64,000 bases of DNA from Bufo bufo (GCF_905171765.1 NC_053392.1:401375399-401439398), one strand, 5' to 3'. Positions 1-11,051 are shown, counted from the stretch's first letter. Numbers and translations are program-made. Notes: a model not told the origin generated them from the letters alone.

Positions 1-402
1 TATCTCACACGGCCTGACCCACACTAGGCCGCAATTAAAGATTTGTGCACCAAATAGCGGTATTTCAAATACCTGAATAGAACCCCTGTATATACAGGGT
101 GTATCTCACACGCCCTGATCCACACTAGGCCGCAATTCAATTTGTTTGCCCAAAATGGCTGTATTTCAAATACCTGAATAGAAGCCCTGCATTTAAAGGG
201 TGTATCTCACAATGACATCTGCAGCAAAGGCTGCCAAATAATTTTTTTTCCCCCCAAACGGGTGTCAGTTTAATAACTGAATATGACATCAGTATATAAC
301 CCTGGAATTTCAAATGTGCTGATGCTGCAAGGGCGCAACAATTGTTTATTTTGCCCCAAAATGGATGTTTTATTAATAGAAGAATATAAGCCCTGTATAC
401 AG
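1..402. repeat. ~101-bp tandem repeats, subterminal hAT-like DNA
   Basis: Units beginning TATCTCACA start at 1, 102 and 203, giving a period of 101 bp. The first two are very similar and both contain CACTAGGCCGCAATT; later units are more diverged. The motif CCAAAATGG and a step like CCTGAATAGAA recur up to about 400. No coding capacity is visible. I place the block with the hAT-like terminus at 1632, because such tandem blocks also lie inside the hAT copy at 4431-11051; that link is inference. Confidence 0.55.
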
Positions 403-665
403 TACAGACCAAAAGTTTGGACACACCTTCTCATTCAAAGAGTTTTCATGACTATGAAGGCATCAAAACTACGAATTAACACATGTGGAATTATATACAT
501 AACAAACAAGTGTGAAACAACAGAAAATATGTAATATTGTAGGTTCTTCAAAGTAGCCACCTTTTGCTTTGATTACTGCTTTGCACACTCTTGACATTCT
601 CTTTATGAGCTTCAAGAGGTAGTCCCCTGAAATGGTCTTCCAACAGTCTTGAAGGAGTTCCCACA
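403..665 (-). mobile_element. Tc1/mariner fragment, 3' end
   Basis: The fragment starts at a TA followed by CAGACCAAAAGTTTGG, a typical Tc1-type terminal inverted repeat. The rest reads on the minus strand as the end of a Tc1 transposase. It stops abruptly at 665, where an unrelated inverted repeat begins, so the 5' two thirds of the element are missing. Confidence 0.8.
541..663 (-). pseudogene. Tc1 transposase C-terminal remnant
   Basis: The minus strand encodes the last ~40 residues of a Tc1-family DDE transposase. The recognisable parts are WELLQDCW, then a SGDYLLKLIKRM step, then CKAVIKAKGGYF near the end. Tc1 transposases are about 340 residues long and cut and paste DNA at TA sites. 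This remnant lacks the helix-turn-helix DNA-binding domains and the whole DDE catalytic core, so it cannot act. The reading frame runs out into the terminal inverted repeat, as is normal for the end of these genes. It is confidently a Tc1 remnant; the subfamily is not assigned. Confidence 0.75.
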
Positions 666-989
666 AATTTAAGCTAGAAATACAGCCATCATTTTCTGGG
701 TTTTTAAAAACACACTTTTTTGCCAAAAAACACTATTTTCCAGATCTGCAAGTGTTAAATTCAAGTTTAAAACCCAAGAAAATGATTGCTGTATTTCTAG
801 CTTATATTGCACACTCACTAATCCAGATGTTGTATATTGCCCAAAAAAGTTTTTTTTTGGTAACAGAATATGAAAGCTGTATATATTAAACTTGAATTTA
901 ACATTTGCAGATCTGGAAAATAGTGGGTTTTTGGCATTAAAGTGTGTTTTTAAAAACCCAGAAAATTATGGCTGTATTTCTAGCTTAAA
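666..989. repeat. ~100-bp inverted repeat with ~120-bp spacer
   Basis: The segment 666-768 (starting AATTTAAGCTAGAAATACAG) is nearly complementary to 886-989 (ending CTGTATTTCTAGCTTAAATT). Both contain the CAGATCTG step and a run of thymines or adenines. The spacer holds a further partial copy of the same unit near 775-815. It looks like tandem units of one subterminal repeat in which one unit is inverted. Confidence 0.65.
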
Positions 990-1074
990 TTGCACACTGA
1001 CTGCAAATGCACCAGATGTTGTAAATGGTGATTTTTTTTTTTTACAAACAGATTATTTGTGCTGTTTTTAAAGC

Positions 1075-1632
1075 TTGGATTTCAATGTCCCAAAAGTTCA
1101 GATGCAGTGCTGGTGCACTGAGCTTGCATAAAATGGCCGCCGCCCCCGCCGCCCACCTAACTGACTTATAAAAGTTATTTGTTTTCGGTCACTGGGCTCA
1201 AAACAAGATAAAAAGAATTGTGCCCTGCACCCACACAACACAATGTATGTAGATCGCTGAGTTAGATTCATGTTTTGAGCAAAGGTTCTCTCCTATTCTC
1301 TCCCTGAAATCACCAGCAGCATCCTCTCCCTACACTAAGCACAGCAGAGTGATGTGCAGCGCTACGTGACTCCAGCTTATATAGAGGCTGGGTCACATGC
1401 TAAACTGGCCAATCGCAGCCATGCCATTAGTAGGCATGGCTGTGATGGCTTCTAAGGGCACAGAGTTAAACGCTTGGTGATTGGTTGCTCTGCAGCCTTT
1501 CAAAAAGTGCCAAGAAAGCGGCGAACACCGAACCCGAACTTTCACTGAAATATTTGGGTTTAGGTCCGGGGTCCAAAAATCCTAAAGTTCGGTACGAACC
1601 CGAACTTGACAGTTCGGGTTTGCTCAACCCTA
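1075..1632 (+). mobile_element. hAT-like non-autonomous element, right end
   Basis: The segment ends in repeated CGAACCCGAAC and AAGTTCGG steps and the terminus GGGTTTGCTCAACCCTA. Its complement, TAGGGTTGAGCAAACC, matches the terminus at 13066 (TAGGGTTGAGTGAACACC). That second terminus belongs to an element encoding an hAT transposase. No transposase is visible here, so I call this a deletion derivative or MITE. The left end is not clear and may include the repeats from position 1. Confidence 0.55.
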
Positions 1633-1872
1633 CTATTAACCCATTAGTGCTATATGACATATATACTCATCATGGAGCACTGCTACATCATGGAGCACGG
1701 CTACTCTGCAGACATGGTGACAGTGCTGAGATGCCGGCTGTTACACACACCGCCCTCATTGGTCCCGGGCCGGAGATCGCTCCGATTGGCTAGCCAGTCA
1801 GAGTATAATACTGCTGGCGGAAGAATATGATCCCCATAGTTCATGGCTGTGGGGATCAAAACCTTGTTAACT
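1633..1872. other. Short spacer beginning with a TTAACCC step
   Basis: It begins TATTAACCCATTAGTG and ends near GTTAACTG. It resembles fragments of TTAA-flanked elements seen elsewhere in the window, including the inverted step CATGGAGCAC. No matching terminal repeats beyond TTAA are visible, so this is only a possible truncated TTAA-type element. Confidence 0.25.
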
Positions 1873-1877
1873 GTATA

Positions 1878-1912
<35 letters not shown>
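1873..1912. repeat. (TA)n microsatellite
   Basis: About 40 bp of TA dinucleotides with one TG interruption, directly abutting the Tc1 terminal repeat. TA-rich DNA is the expected target for a Tc1 insertion. Confidence 0.95.
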
Positions 1913-1916
<4 letters not shown>

Positions 1917-2815
1917 TCACCTAAAGAATTATTAGGAACACCTGTTCCTGCAATTATCTAGTCAACCAATCACATGGCAGTTGCTTCAATGCATTTAGGG
2001 GTGTGGTCCTGGTCAAGACAATCTCCTGAACTCCAAACTGAATGTCAGAATGGGAAAGAAAGGTGATTTAAGCAATTTTGAGCGTGGCATGGTTGTTGGT
2101 GCCAGACGGGCCAGTCTGAGTATTTCACAATCTGCTCAGTTACTGGGATTTTCACGCACAAGCATTTCTAGGGTTTACAAAGAATGGTGTGAAAAGGGAA
2201 AAACATCCAGTATGCGGCAGTCCTGTTGGCGAAAATGCCTTGTGGATGCTAGAGGTCAGAGGAGAATGGGCTGACTGATTCAAGCTGATAGAAGAGCAAC
2301 GTTGACTGAAATAACCACTCTTTACAACCGAGGTATGCAGCAAAGCATTTGTGAAGCCACAACACGCACAACCTTGAGGCGGATGGGCTACAACAGCAGA
2401 AGACCCCACCGGGTACCACTCATCTCCACTACAAATAGGAAAAAGAGGCTACAATTTGCACAAGCTCACCAGAATTGGACTGTTGACGACTGGAGAAATG
2501 TTGCCTGGTCTGATGAGTCTCGATTTCTGTTGAGACATTCAAATGGAAGAGTCCGAATTTGGCGTAAACAGAATGAGAACATGTATCCATCATCTGATGG
2601 CTACTTCCAGCAGGATAATGCACCATGTCACAAAGCTCGAATCATTTCAAATTGGTTTCTTGAACATGACAATGAGTTCACTGTACTAAAATGCCCCCCA
2701 CAGTCACCAGATCTCAACCCAATAGAGCATCTTTGGGATGTGGTGGAACGGGAGCTTCGTGCCCTGGATGTGCATCCCTCAAATCTCCATCAACTGCAAG
2801 ATGCTATCCTGTATA
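1912..2815 (+). mobile_element. Tc1-like transposon with internal deletion
   Basis: The left terminal repeat begins TACACTCACCTAAAGAATTA at 1912. A transposase follows at 2050. The right end expected in normal orientation is missing; instead the same terminal sequence appears again at 2816 in direct orientation and leads into an inverted 3' end. The target is a TA-repeat tract. Confidence 0.85.
2050..2812 (+). pseudogene. Tc1-like transposase (broken)
   Basis: This is a DDE transposase that would excise and insert the element at TA dinucleotides. The ATG at 2050 opens an N-terminal helix-turn-helix region (LSNFERGMVVGARRA, then SISQSAQLLGFSRTS). A nonsense TGA at 2272-2274 breaks the frame; reading continues in the same frame through RRATLTEITTLYNRG. 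The first catalytic aspartate lies in WSDESRF, the second in QQDNAPCHKA, and the third acidic position in [11 protein letters not shown]. Roughly 50 residues normally found between the first and second catalytic blocks are missing near 2585. The normal C-terminus is replaced at 2813 by sequence from an inverted terminal repeat. It is inactive on three counts: stop, deletion and lost end. Confidence 0.9.
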
Positions 2816-2968
2816 TACACTCACCTAAAGAATTATTAGGAACACCATACTAATACGGTGTTGGACCCCCTTTTGCCTTCAGAACTGCCTTAATTCTACG
2901 TGGCATTGATTCAACAATGTGCTGATAGCATTCTTTAGAAATGTTGGCCCATATTGATAGAATAGCAT
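2816..2968 (-). mobile_element. Inverted 3' end of the same Tc1 family
   Basis: The terminal repeat TACACTCACCTAAAGAATTA recurs at 2816 and leads into the antisense of a Tc1 3' end (for example ATTCTACGTGGCATTGATTC, then GGCCCATATTGATAG). The step GATGCTATCC, where the upstream transposase breaks, reappears in reverse at the far end near 2961-2968. This is either an inversion of the 3' end or a second copy in opposite orientation, cut by the hAT sequence at 2983. Confidence 0.7.
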
Positions 2969-2982
2969 CTATTGATAGGATA

Positions 2983-4430
2983 GCTCCGCATGTCCTTCAT
3001 CAACTAAACACGTCTGTAAAGCGTCCTGTCCTTGCCGGCGTGGTCGTGGTAGGAGGAGGATTACTTTCACCTCTTCCCCTGTTAGATTCCCATTGTGCTG
3101 TGACATCACCCTTATACGCTGTGTAAAGCATACTTTAAAATTTATTTTGGAACTGCTGCATCCTTTCCTACTTCCGGTAATTCGGTAAAATTTTAGGCAT
3201 TTTCTGCTTATACCGGGGGGTCTAGTAGCGTGGCCACCCAGTACAGGTCGTTCTCCTTCAGCCTTTTTATACGAGGGTTTCTCAACAGGCACGATAGGCA
3301 AGGTTGGATACCGAGCTACTCATGTCCCGTTCCTCATCCTCAGTGATCTCACTGAAGGTATGTTTTTCCCCCCAGCCACGTACAACACCACGGGTACCAG
3401 ATAGGTGACAAGGAGCACCCTAGGATGCCTGTTGTGGTTGGTCTTCCTACTCCTCCTCCTCAAAGCCACATTCCTCCTCTGACTCCTCTTCCTCACACTC
3501 TTCTTCCAGCGTTGCCGCAGGTCCAGTAAGCGATGCTGATAAGGCTGTTTCTGGTGGTGATGGTGACCTCAACTCTTTCTCTTCCTCTTCACGCTCATCT
3601 ACGGCCTGATCCAGCACTCTTCGCAGGGCACGCTCCAGGAAGAATACAAATGGGATGATGTCGCTGATGGTGCCTTCGGTGCGACCGACTAGGTTTGTCA
3701 CCTCCTCAAAAGGACACATGAGCCTACAGGCAATGCACATGAGCGTCCAGTAACGTGGCAAAAAAATTCCCAGCTCCGCAGAGGCTGTCCTAGCACTCCG
3801 GTCATACAAATACTCGTTGACGGCTTTTTCTTGTTGGAGCAGGCGGTCGAACATTAGGAGTGTTGAATTCCAACGTGTCGGGCTGTCGCAAATCAAGCGC
3901 CTCACTGGCATGTTGTTTCGCCGCTGGATATCTGAAAAATGCGCCATGGCCGTGTAGGAATGCCTGAAATGGCCACACACCTTCCTGGCCTGCTTGAGGA
4001 CGTCCTGTAAGCCTGGCTACTTATGCAAAAAGCGTTGTACGATCAGATTACACACATGTGCCATGCACAGCACATGTGTCAACTTGCCCAAATTCAATGC
4101 CGCCAACAAATTGCTTCCATTGTCACACACCACTTTGCCGATCTCCAGTTGGTGCGGAGTCAGCCACTGATCCACCTGTGCGTTCAGGGCGGACAGGAGT
4201 GCTGGTCCGGTGTGACTCTCTGCTTTCAGGCAAGTCAACCCCAAGACGGCGTGACACTGTCATATCCGGGATGTGGAATAGCCCCTGGGGAGCTGGGGGG
4301 GTGCCGTTGATCTGGAGCAAGACGCAGCAGCAGAAGAGGACTCAGCCGAGGAGGCTATGGAAGAGGATGGAGTAGGAGGAGTAGAGGACGTGGCAGCAGG
4401 ACTGCCTGCAAGTTGTGGCGGTGTCACCAA
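2983..4430 (-). pseudogene. hAT (BED-type) transposase fragment, copy A
   Basis: This minus-strand relic closely resembles the transposase of the plus-strand copy at 5809-9042. The order on the minus strand is a serine/threonine/proline-rich segment ending at 4430; the second catalytic aspartate region (KVVCDNGSNLLAAL) near 4140; the motif CDSPTRWNSTLLMFDRLLQQ near 3890; an acidic tract (EEEESEEECGFEEEE) near 3450; and a YWVATLLDPRY-like segment near 3230. The N-terminal BED finger and first catalytic block are absent, because another hAT terminus starts at 4431. The C-terminal dimerisation region is cut at 2983. A frameshift separates the blocks near 3981-4016. hAT transposases make 8-bp target duplications; none can be assigned because both ends are lost. 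Confidence 0.85.
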
Positions 4431-4867
4431 TAGAGATGGCCCGATGTTCGGTCCGCCCCCTATACATCATCATTGAGTAAACTTTGACTCTGTACCTCAC
4501 AGTCAGCAGACACATTCCAGCCAATCAGCAGCAGACCATCCCTCCCAGAACCTCCCACCTCCTGAGAATCTGCATTCGGAATCTGCATTCTCAGTGAGAG
4601 GAGGGACAGTGCTGCTGCTGCTGATTCAATAGGGAAAGCGTTAGCTAGGGCAGTGTTCTGTGTCCACAGACTCATCTGCTGTAAGGACAGCGTCCTGACA
4701 GCACCCCAAAAAGCCCTTTTCAGGGCTGGTACATCAGTCTGCTTTTTTTTATTTTTATATATATATATATACATATATTGCAGTTGCCTGCCCGTGTGTG
4801 AGAGGCTACAGGCTCAGTCACAGACAGTACTGTGCGCACACCATTCATACAGGGTGTGACAGAAAAT

Positions 4868-5800
4868 ACCTCGCAGATAAAAAAAAATTCAATTTAATAT
4901 TTTTCTGTGATCTAATCACATTTGCAAGCCCGTGTGTGTCAGGCCCACACAGACTGTATTGTGGCCACTGGCTAGTGGCTAGACCTCCACTTATACCGTT
5001 ACAGGGTGTCACTCACTCACAAATACCTCGCAGATAAAAAAAAATTCTATTTAATATTTTTCTGCGATCTAATCACATTTGCAAGCCAGTGTGTGTCAGG
5101 CTCACACAGACTGTATTGTGGCCACTGGCTAGTGGCTAGACTTCCACTTATACTGTTACAGGGTGTCATTCACTCACAAATACCTCGCAGATAAATAAAA
5201 ATTCTATTTAATATTTTTCTGTGATCTAATCACAGTTGCAAGCAAGTGTGTGTCAGGCCCACACAGACTGTATTGTGGCCACTGGCTAGTGGCTAGGCCT
5301 CCACTTATACCGTTACAGGGTGTCATTCACTCACAAATACCTTGCAGATAAATAAAAATTCCATTTAATATTTTTCTGTGATATAATCACATATGCAAGC
5401 CAGTGTGTGTCAGGCCCACACAGACTGTATTGTGGCCACTGGCTAGGCCTCCACTTATACCGTTACAGGGTGTCACTCACTCAAATACCTTGCAGATAAA
5501 TAAAAATTCTATTTAATATTTTTCTGTGATATAATCACATTTGCAAGCAAGTGTGTGTCAGGCTCTCACAGACTGTATTGTGGCCATTGGCTAGTGGCTA
5601 GACCTCCACTTATACCGTTACAGGGTGTCATTTACTCACAAATACCTTGCAGATAAATAAAAATTCTATTTAATATTTTTCTGTGATATAATCACAATTG
5701 CAAGCCAGTGTGTGTCAGGTCCACACAGACTGTACTGTGCCCACTGCCCACCACTTATATAGGGTGGCACAGTACCTTGCACGCATAGTAACACTTATCT
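4868..5800 (+). repeat. 157-bp tandem array, six units, 5' of hAT transposase
   Basis: Units starting ACCTCGCAGATAAA or ACCTTGCAGATAAA begin at 4868, 5025, 5182, 5339, 5487 and 5644. Five of the spacings are 157 bp, or 148 bp where GCTAGTG has been lost. Each contains TTTAATATTTTTCTG, CACACAGACTGTATTGTGGC and TTATACCGTTACAGGGTGTC. The array runs directly up to the start of the transposase. Confidence 0.9.
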
Positions 5801-5808
5801 ACTAAAAA

Positions 5809-8800
5809 ATGACAGGCAGAGGCAGGCCACGCCGCAGGGGCCGTCGTGTTCGTGGTGCTGTGATTTCCACTGGCCCTGGAATAATGCCCAGTGTTCAGAG
5901 GCCACGTACCCTGAACCCAAAAAATTCTGAGAAAATAGTTGACTGGCTTACACAACACACCCAATCTTCAACAGCTTCCGCTAAGAACCTTGACGCACCA
6001 TCCTCCTCCAGCTCAGCTTTGGTCACTTGCTCTCAAGTTACCACTCTCCCGCCCGCTGCCACCACCACCACTACCACCACAGCCACCACAGCCGCTTCAC
6101 TTGATCCCTCAGAGGAGTTAACACATCAGTTGGATGAAATTAGTGATGCGCAACCATTATTGCCAGAGGATGGAGATAACAGAGATATGTCTCAGTCAGG
6201 CAGCATTACACACATGGACATACAGTGTGATGATGATGATAATGTTGTACCCGCTGCTGCTTCCTTTGCTGAGGTGTCAGATACAAGTGAAGTGGTTGAT
6301 GATGACGATGTGTCCGTGGATGCCACATAGGTGCCTGCTCGAAGAGAAGAAGAAGAGGGGGAAAGTTCAGAAAAGGAGACAGAGTGAAGGAGGAGACGAG
6401 TTGGAAGCAGGGGGAGGTCGTCGCAAGGAGCTAGTGGCACAGTCAGACAGCATGTATCGGTACCCGGGGTCAGCCAGACAGCACGCCAATCAACGCATGC
6501 TGTTGCCACCACCAGAATGCCGTCATTGCAAAGCTCAGCAGTGTGGCATTTTTTTTGTGTGTCTGCCTCTGACAACAGCGATGCCATTTGCAACCTGTGC
6601 CAAAATAAACTGAGTCGTGGGAAATCCAACACCCACCTAGGTACAACTGCTTTGCAAAGGCACATGATCGCACATCACAAACGCCTATGGGATCAACACA
6701 TGATGACGAGTAGAAGCAGCACACAAGCTCAAAGCCACCATACTCCTCCTGGTCCAGCATCTTCAGCCACGTCAACCACTGCTGTCCTCCTTGCCCCCTC
6801 TTAACCACCCGCCACTCCGCCTCTCACCTTCAGCAGTTCCATCTCATCTGCCGACAGTCAGGTGTCTGTAAAGGAAATGTTTGAGCGTACGAAGCCAATG
6901 TCACAGAGTCACCCCCTTGCCCGGCGTCTGACAGCTGGCTTGACGGAACTCTTAGCCTGCCAGCTTTTACCATACCAGCTGGTGGAGTCTGAGGCCTTCA
7001 AAAAATTTGTCGCTATTGGGACACCACAGTGGAAGGTACCCGGACAAATTTTCTTTTTCAAAAAAGGCAATCCCAAACCTCTACTCAGTGATTGAAAAGG
7101 AAGTCATGGCATCTCTGGCATACAGTGTTGGAGCAAGGGTCCATCTGACCACTGATACCTGGTCTGCAAAGCACGGTCAGGGCAGGTATATCACCTACAC
7201 TGCGCATTGGGTCAACCTGCTGATGGCTGACAAGCATGGAATGCGTGGCTCTGCAGAAGAGTTGGTGACACCGCCACGACTTCCAGGCAGGCCTACTGCC
7301 ACCTCCTCTACTCCTCCTACTCCATCCTCTTCCATAACCTCCTCGGCTGAGTCCTCTTCTGCTGCGGTGTCTGGCTGCACATCAACTGAATCCCCCCAGC
7401 ATCCCAGGGGCTATTCCACATCCCGGATACGACAGTATCACGATGTCTTGGGGTTGACTTGCCTGAGAGCAGAGAGCCACACCGGACCAGCACTCCTGTC
7501 AGCCCTGAACGCACAGGTGGATCAGTGGCTGACCCCGCACCAACTGGAGATCGGCAAAGTGGTGTGTGACAATGGAAGCAATTTGTTGGCGGCATTGAAT
7601 TTGGGCAAGTTGTCACATGTGCCGTGCATGGCACATGTGTTGAATCTCATCGTACAACGCTTTGTGTCTAAGTACCCAGGCTTACAGGACGTCCTCAAGC
7701 AGGCCAAGAAGGTGTGTGGATATTTCAGGCGCTCCTACACGGCCATGGCGCACTTTTCAGACATTTAGCGCTGAAACAACATGCCAGTGAGGCGCTTGAT
7801 TTGTGACAGCCCGACACTTTGGAATTCAACACTCCTAATGTTCGACCGCCTGCTCCAACAAGAAAAAGCAGTCAACGAGCATTTGTATGACCGGGGTGCT
7901 AGGACAGCCTCTGCGGAGCTGGGAATTTTTTTGCCACGTTACTGGACGCTCATGCGCAATGCCTGTAGGCTCATGCGTCCTTTTGAGGAGGTGACAAACC
8001 TAGTCAGTCGCACCGAAGGCACCATCAGCAGCACAGCCCTGCGAAGAGTGCTGGATCAGGATGTAGATGAGCGTGAAGAGGAAGAGGAAGAGTTGTGGTC
8101 ACCATCACCACCAGAAACAGCCTTGTCATCATCGCTTGCCGGACCTGCGGCAACGCTGCAAGAGGAGTATGAGGAAGAGGAGTCGGAGGAGGAATGTGGC
8201 TTTGAGGAGGAGGAAGACCAACCACAGCAGGCATCCCAGGGTGCTCGTTGTTGTCACCTATCTGGTACCCGTGGTGTTGTACGTGGCTGGGGTGAAGAAC
8301 AGACCGTCAATGACATCAGTGAGGACGAGGAACGGGAAATGAGTAGCTCGGCATCCAACCTTGTGCAAATGGGGTCTTTCATGCGGTCATGTCTGTTGAG
8401 GGACCCTCGTATAAAAAGGATGAAGGCGAACGACCTGTACTGGGTGGCCACGCTACTAGACCCCCGGTATAAGCAGAAAGTAGCGGAAATGTTACCAACT
8501 TACCGAAAGTCAGAAAGGATGCAGCAGTTCAAAACAAAACTAAAAAATATGCTTTACACAGCTTATAAGGGAGATGTCACAGCACAACGGGAATCTAACA
8601 GGGGAAGAGGTGAAAGTAATCCTCCTCCTACCACGGGACAGGACGCTGTACAGATGTGTTGTTGATGGAGGAAATGCAGAGCTTTTTCAGTCCTACACAT
8701 CGCCACAGCCCTTCGGGATCCAGCCTAGGAGAACAACTCGACCGACAGGTAGCAGACTACCTCGCCTTAACTGCAGATATCGACACTCTGAGGAGCGATG

Positions 8801-9042
8801 AACCCCTTGACTACTGGGTGTGCAGGCTTGACCTGTGGCCTGAGCTATCCCAGTTTGCGATAGAACTTCTGGCCTGCCCCGCTTCAAGTGTCCTGTCAGA
8901 AAGGACCTTCAGTGCAGCAGGAGGCATTGTCACTGACAAAAGAAGTCGCCTCGGTCAAAAAAGTGTTGATTACCTCACCTTCATTAAGATGAATGAGGCA
9001 TGGATCCCGAAGGGACTGACAGTGGAGGATACGTTTGACTAA
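5809..9042 (+). pseudogene. hAT (BED-type) transposase, copy B
   Basis: This hAT-family DDE transposase would cut and paste its own element. A basic N-terminus (MTGRGRPRRRGRR) and a serine/threonine-rich segment precede a BED-type zinc finger near 6550-6670 (CNLCQNKLS, then HLGTTALQRHMIAHH). The catalytic parts follow: a first aspartate in LTTDTWSAKHG near 7150, a second in VVCDNGSNLLAAL near 7560, an acidic spacer near 8160-8220, YWVATLLDPRYKQK near 8440, and the C-terminal dimerisation block with the catalytic glutamate in SERTFSAAGG near 8910. Stops at 6328 and near 6385, a stop near 6802, a frameshift near 7050-7095, two stops near 7768 and a frameshift near 8660 break it. It is a decayed but nearly full-length gene. 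Confidence 0.9.
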
Positions 9043-9660
9043 CAAAAGGCCTGATGACATGCCTTGGCCTCAAAATGGTCCCCACGCTGCTGTATTTAAT
9101 GTCTGCATAACGGATGACTTTCGTGAATTCTCCGCCACCAACTAGGGTTCAAGCCGCAATGTTTTAGTCACCTTTCTGCCTTTGCTGCAACAATAACATT
9201 AGTTTTCAGGCATGTGTACATGCCTAATTTTTCTGGCCTCTGGTGCTGCACTGTGGCTGCAAAAACAATACAAAACAAAAAGACACATACAAGTGTCAAT
9301 TCCCCTTTGTGATCGTTACCTTGTTGTGGTGAAGGGGCTTGCGTATCACAATGAAGCGATCATCACCTCTATGAGTGTGTTGGCAATGTTGCCACACCCC
9401 AGATGATAAGGCCGTTGCTTCATTATGATCAGACCAAAAGCGATCGGCTGGATAATTTTTCATAGAAAAAACAAAAAAAAAAATTTTTTTTTTTTAAAGT
9501 TGTATGGGTGGGTTTTTAATACATAAAATAAAAAAAATCATAATAAAGTCTCTTAATAGTTTATTAGAAATAATGCAGACAATTAAAAAAATCCCCATCA
9601 ATTCCAATACAAAGCAAGTACAAAGCTCAGAACTAAATTATTCCAGGATGTCGTAATGGT
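9043..9660 (+). other. hAT copy B 3' region, no gene
   Basis: Directly follows the transposase stop. It contains AT-rich DNA with adenine and thymine runs near 9470-9500 and the imperfect inverted pair CGATCG/CGATCA around 9310-9440. No open frame of interest was seen. Confidence 0.6.
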
Positions 9661-10510
9661 TCGTTAATTCGACAATGGTTAATCAATTTGACACACGTCC
9701 CCGGATAGGGGACATAACAGGGATTAAACTGATAGGAATAGTACTAGTTAAGACACCACTCATATAGGGTGTCACAGCACATTGCTCCGTGCACGCGCAG
9801 TGCCCCAACTTGGGAGTAAGAGGACCGACCAAGCTGCTTTTTCCATCTCCCGGTTCCTAAAATCAATTCAGTTTGGTGTATCAGAGTTTGGTCTGTCACT
9901 GTGAAGGCAGTCGAAGGTACCCGACCTAAATTTTCTTTCACAAAAGGCAATCCCACCCTGATATGGGACGTAACAGGGATTAAACTGATGAGAATAGTAC
10001 TACAGAAAATAGCACTCATATCGGGTGTGACAGTAAATTGCACGGCGCAGACGCAGTGACCGTTGCGTGGATTCAAACAAAGGGGAGGGAGCCAGCGTTT
10101 TTTTTTTACCATCTCCCTGTTAGAAAAATCAATTTAATAAATGGACCCCAGATTGGGGACGTAACAGGGATTAAACTGATGAGAAGAGAGAACTACAGAA
10201 ATTCCACTCATATCGAGTGTGACAGTAAATTGCACGGCGCAAACGCAGTGACCGTGGCGTGGATTCAAACAAAGGGGAGGGAGCCAGTGTTTTTTTAACC
10301 ATCTCCCCATTCGAAAAATCCATTTAATAAATGGACCCCAGTTTGGGAACGTAACAGGGATTAAACTGATGAGAAGAGAGAACTACAGAAAATAGCACTC
10401 ATATCGGGTGTGAGAGTAAATTGCACGGCGCAGACGCAGTGACCGTGGATTCAAACAAAGGGGAGGGAGCCAGCGTTTTTTTAACCATCTCCCCGTTCGA
10501 AAAATCAATT
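9661..10510 (+). repeat. ~190-bp tandem array, 3' of hAT transposase
   Basis: The step TAACAGGGATTAAACTGAT recurs near 9715, 9970, 10161 and 10351. Each later unit also carries TAAATTGCACGGCGCA, ACGCAGTGACCGT, CAAACAAAGGGGAGGGAGCC and ACCATCTCCC. The last two spacings are about 190 bp and the first is longer and more diverged. The sequence differs from the 157-bp array at 4868-5800, although both contain the motif CACTCATAT or ACTTATAT followed by GGGTGT. Confidence 0.8.
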
Positions 10511-10519
10511 CAATTCACC

Positions 10520-10640
10520 TTTCGGGGACCCTTGGTGTTGTTCGTGGCTGGGTGGAGGAAGAAACCTTCAATGACATCAACGGGACATGGCTAGCTTGGT
10601 ATCCAACCTTGTACAAATGGGGAGTTTGCGGTTGGGCAAA
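10520..10640 (+). pseudogene. Second scrap of hAT transposase sequence
   Basis: The sequence GGTGTTGTTCGTGGCTGG, then CAATGACATCAACG, then GGTATCCAACCTTGTACAAA matches, with many changes, the transposase segment at 8266-8375 of the same element (GGTGTTGTACGTGGCTGG, CAATGACATCAGTG, GCATCCAACCTTGTGCAAA). It is therefore an older or independently decayed duplicate of the middle of the transposase, lying about 2.2 kb downstream. It encodes nothing usable. Confidence 0.7.
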
Positions 10641-11051
10641 TGGACTGTTTGCGGTTGTTTGCGGTGCATTAAAAGGGGAGTTTGGTCTGTCAATGTCTGT
10701 GAAGCGGGCGTAACCCTTACACTACCTGATCGATACAACATCATACCTGATCGTATACACACACTGGATGTTTTAAACCACGTTGTTCAAAAAAAAATTA
10801 GATTGACTCTGCGTCAACTATGTAATTTTCCATGGGAGTTTTGCCATGTATCCCCCTCCGGCATGCCACAGTCCAGGTGTTAGTCCCCTTGAAACAATTT
10901 TTCCATCACTACTGTGGCTAGAAAGAGTCCCTGTGGGTTTTAAAATTTGCCTGCCTATTGAAGTCTATGGCGGTTCGCCCGTTCGCGAACATTTGCAGAA
11001 ATTCGTGTTCGCCGTTCGCGAACGGAAAATTTTATGTTCGAGACATCTCTA

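Larger units (their letters stand above)
4431..11051 (+). mobile_element. Long hAT transposon, copy B, with flanking tandem arrays
   Basis: The left terminus TAGAGATGGCCCGATGTTCG at 4431 resembles the complement of the right terminus, whose last bases are CGAGACATCTCTA at 11051. Between them lie a 157-bp tandem array, a broken transposase (5809-9042), a ~190-bp tandem array and a second scrap of transposase-like sequence. The 8 bp outside each end do not match, so the two termini may come from different copies; I treat the unit as probable rather than proven. Confidence 0.6.

Noticed and set aside
7317..7634. 105-codon open frame on the minus strand opposite the hAT transposase, also found at 4058-4375 opposite copy A
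   Set aside because: Present in both copies only because the underlying transposase is shared; in each case it is antisense to recognised catalytic motifs.
2983..11051. hAT copies A and B as one element
   Set aside because: They lie in opposite orientation, a terminus at 4431 separates them and the missing 5' half of copy A does not reappear beyond 11051.
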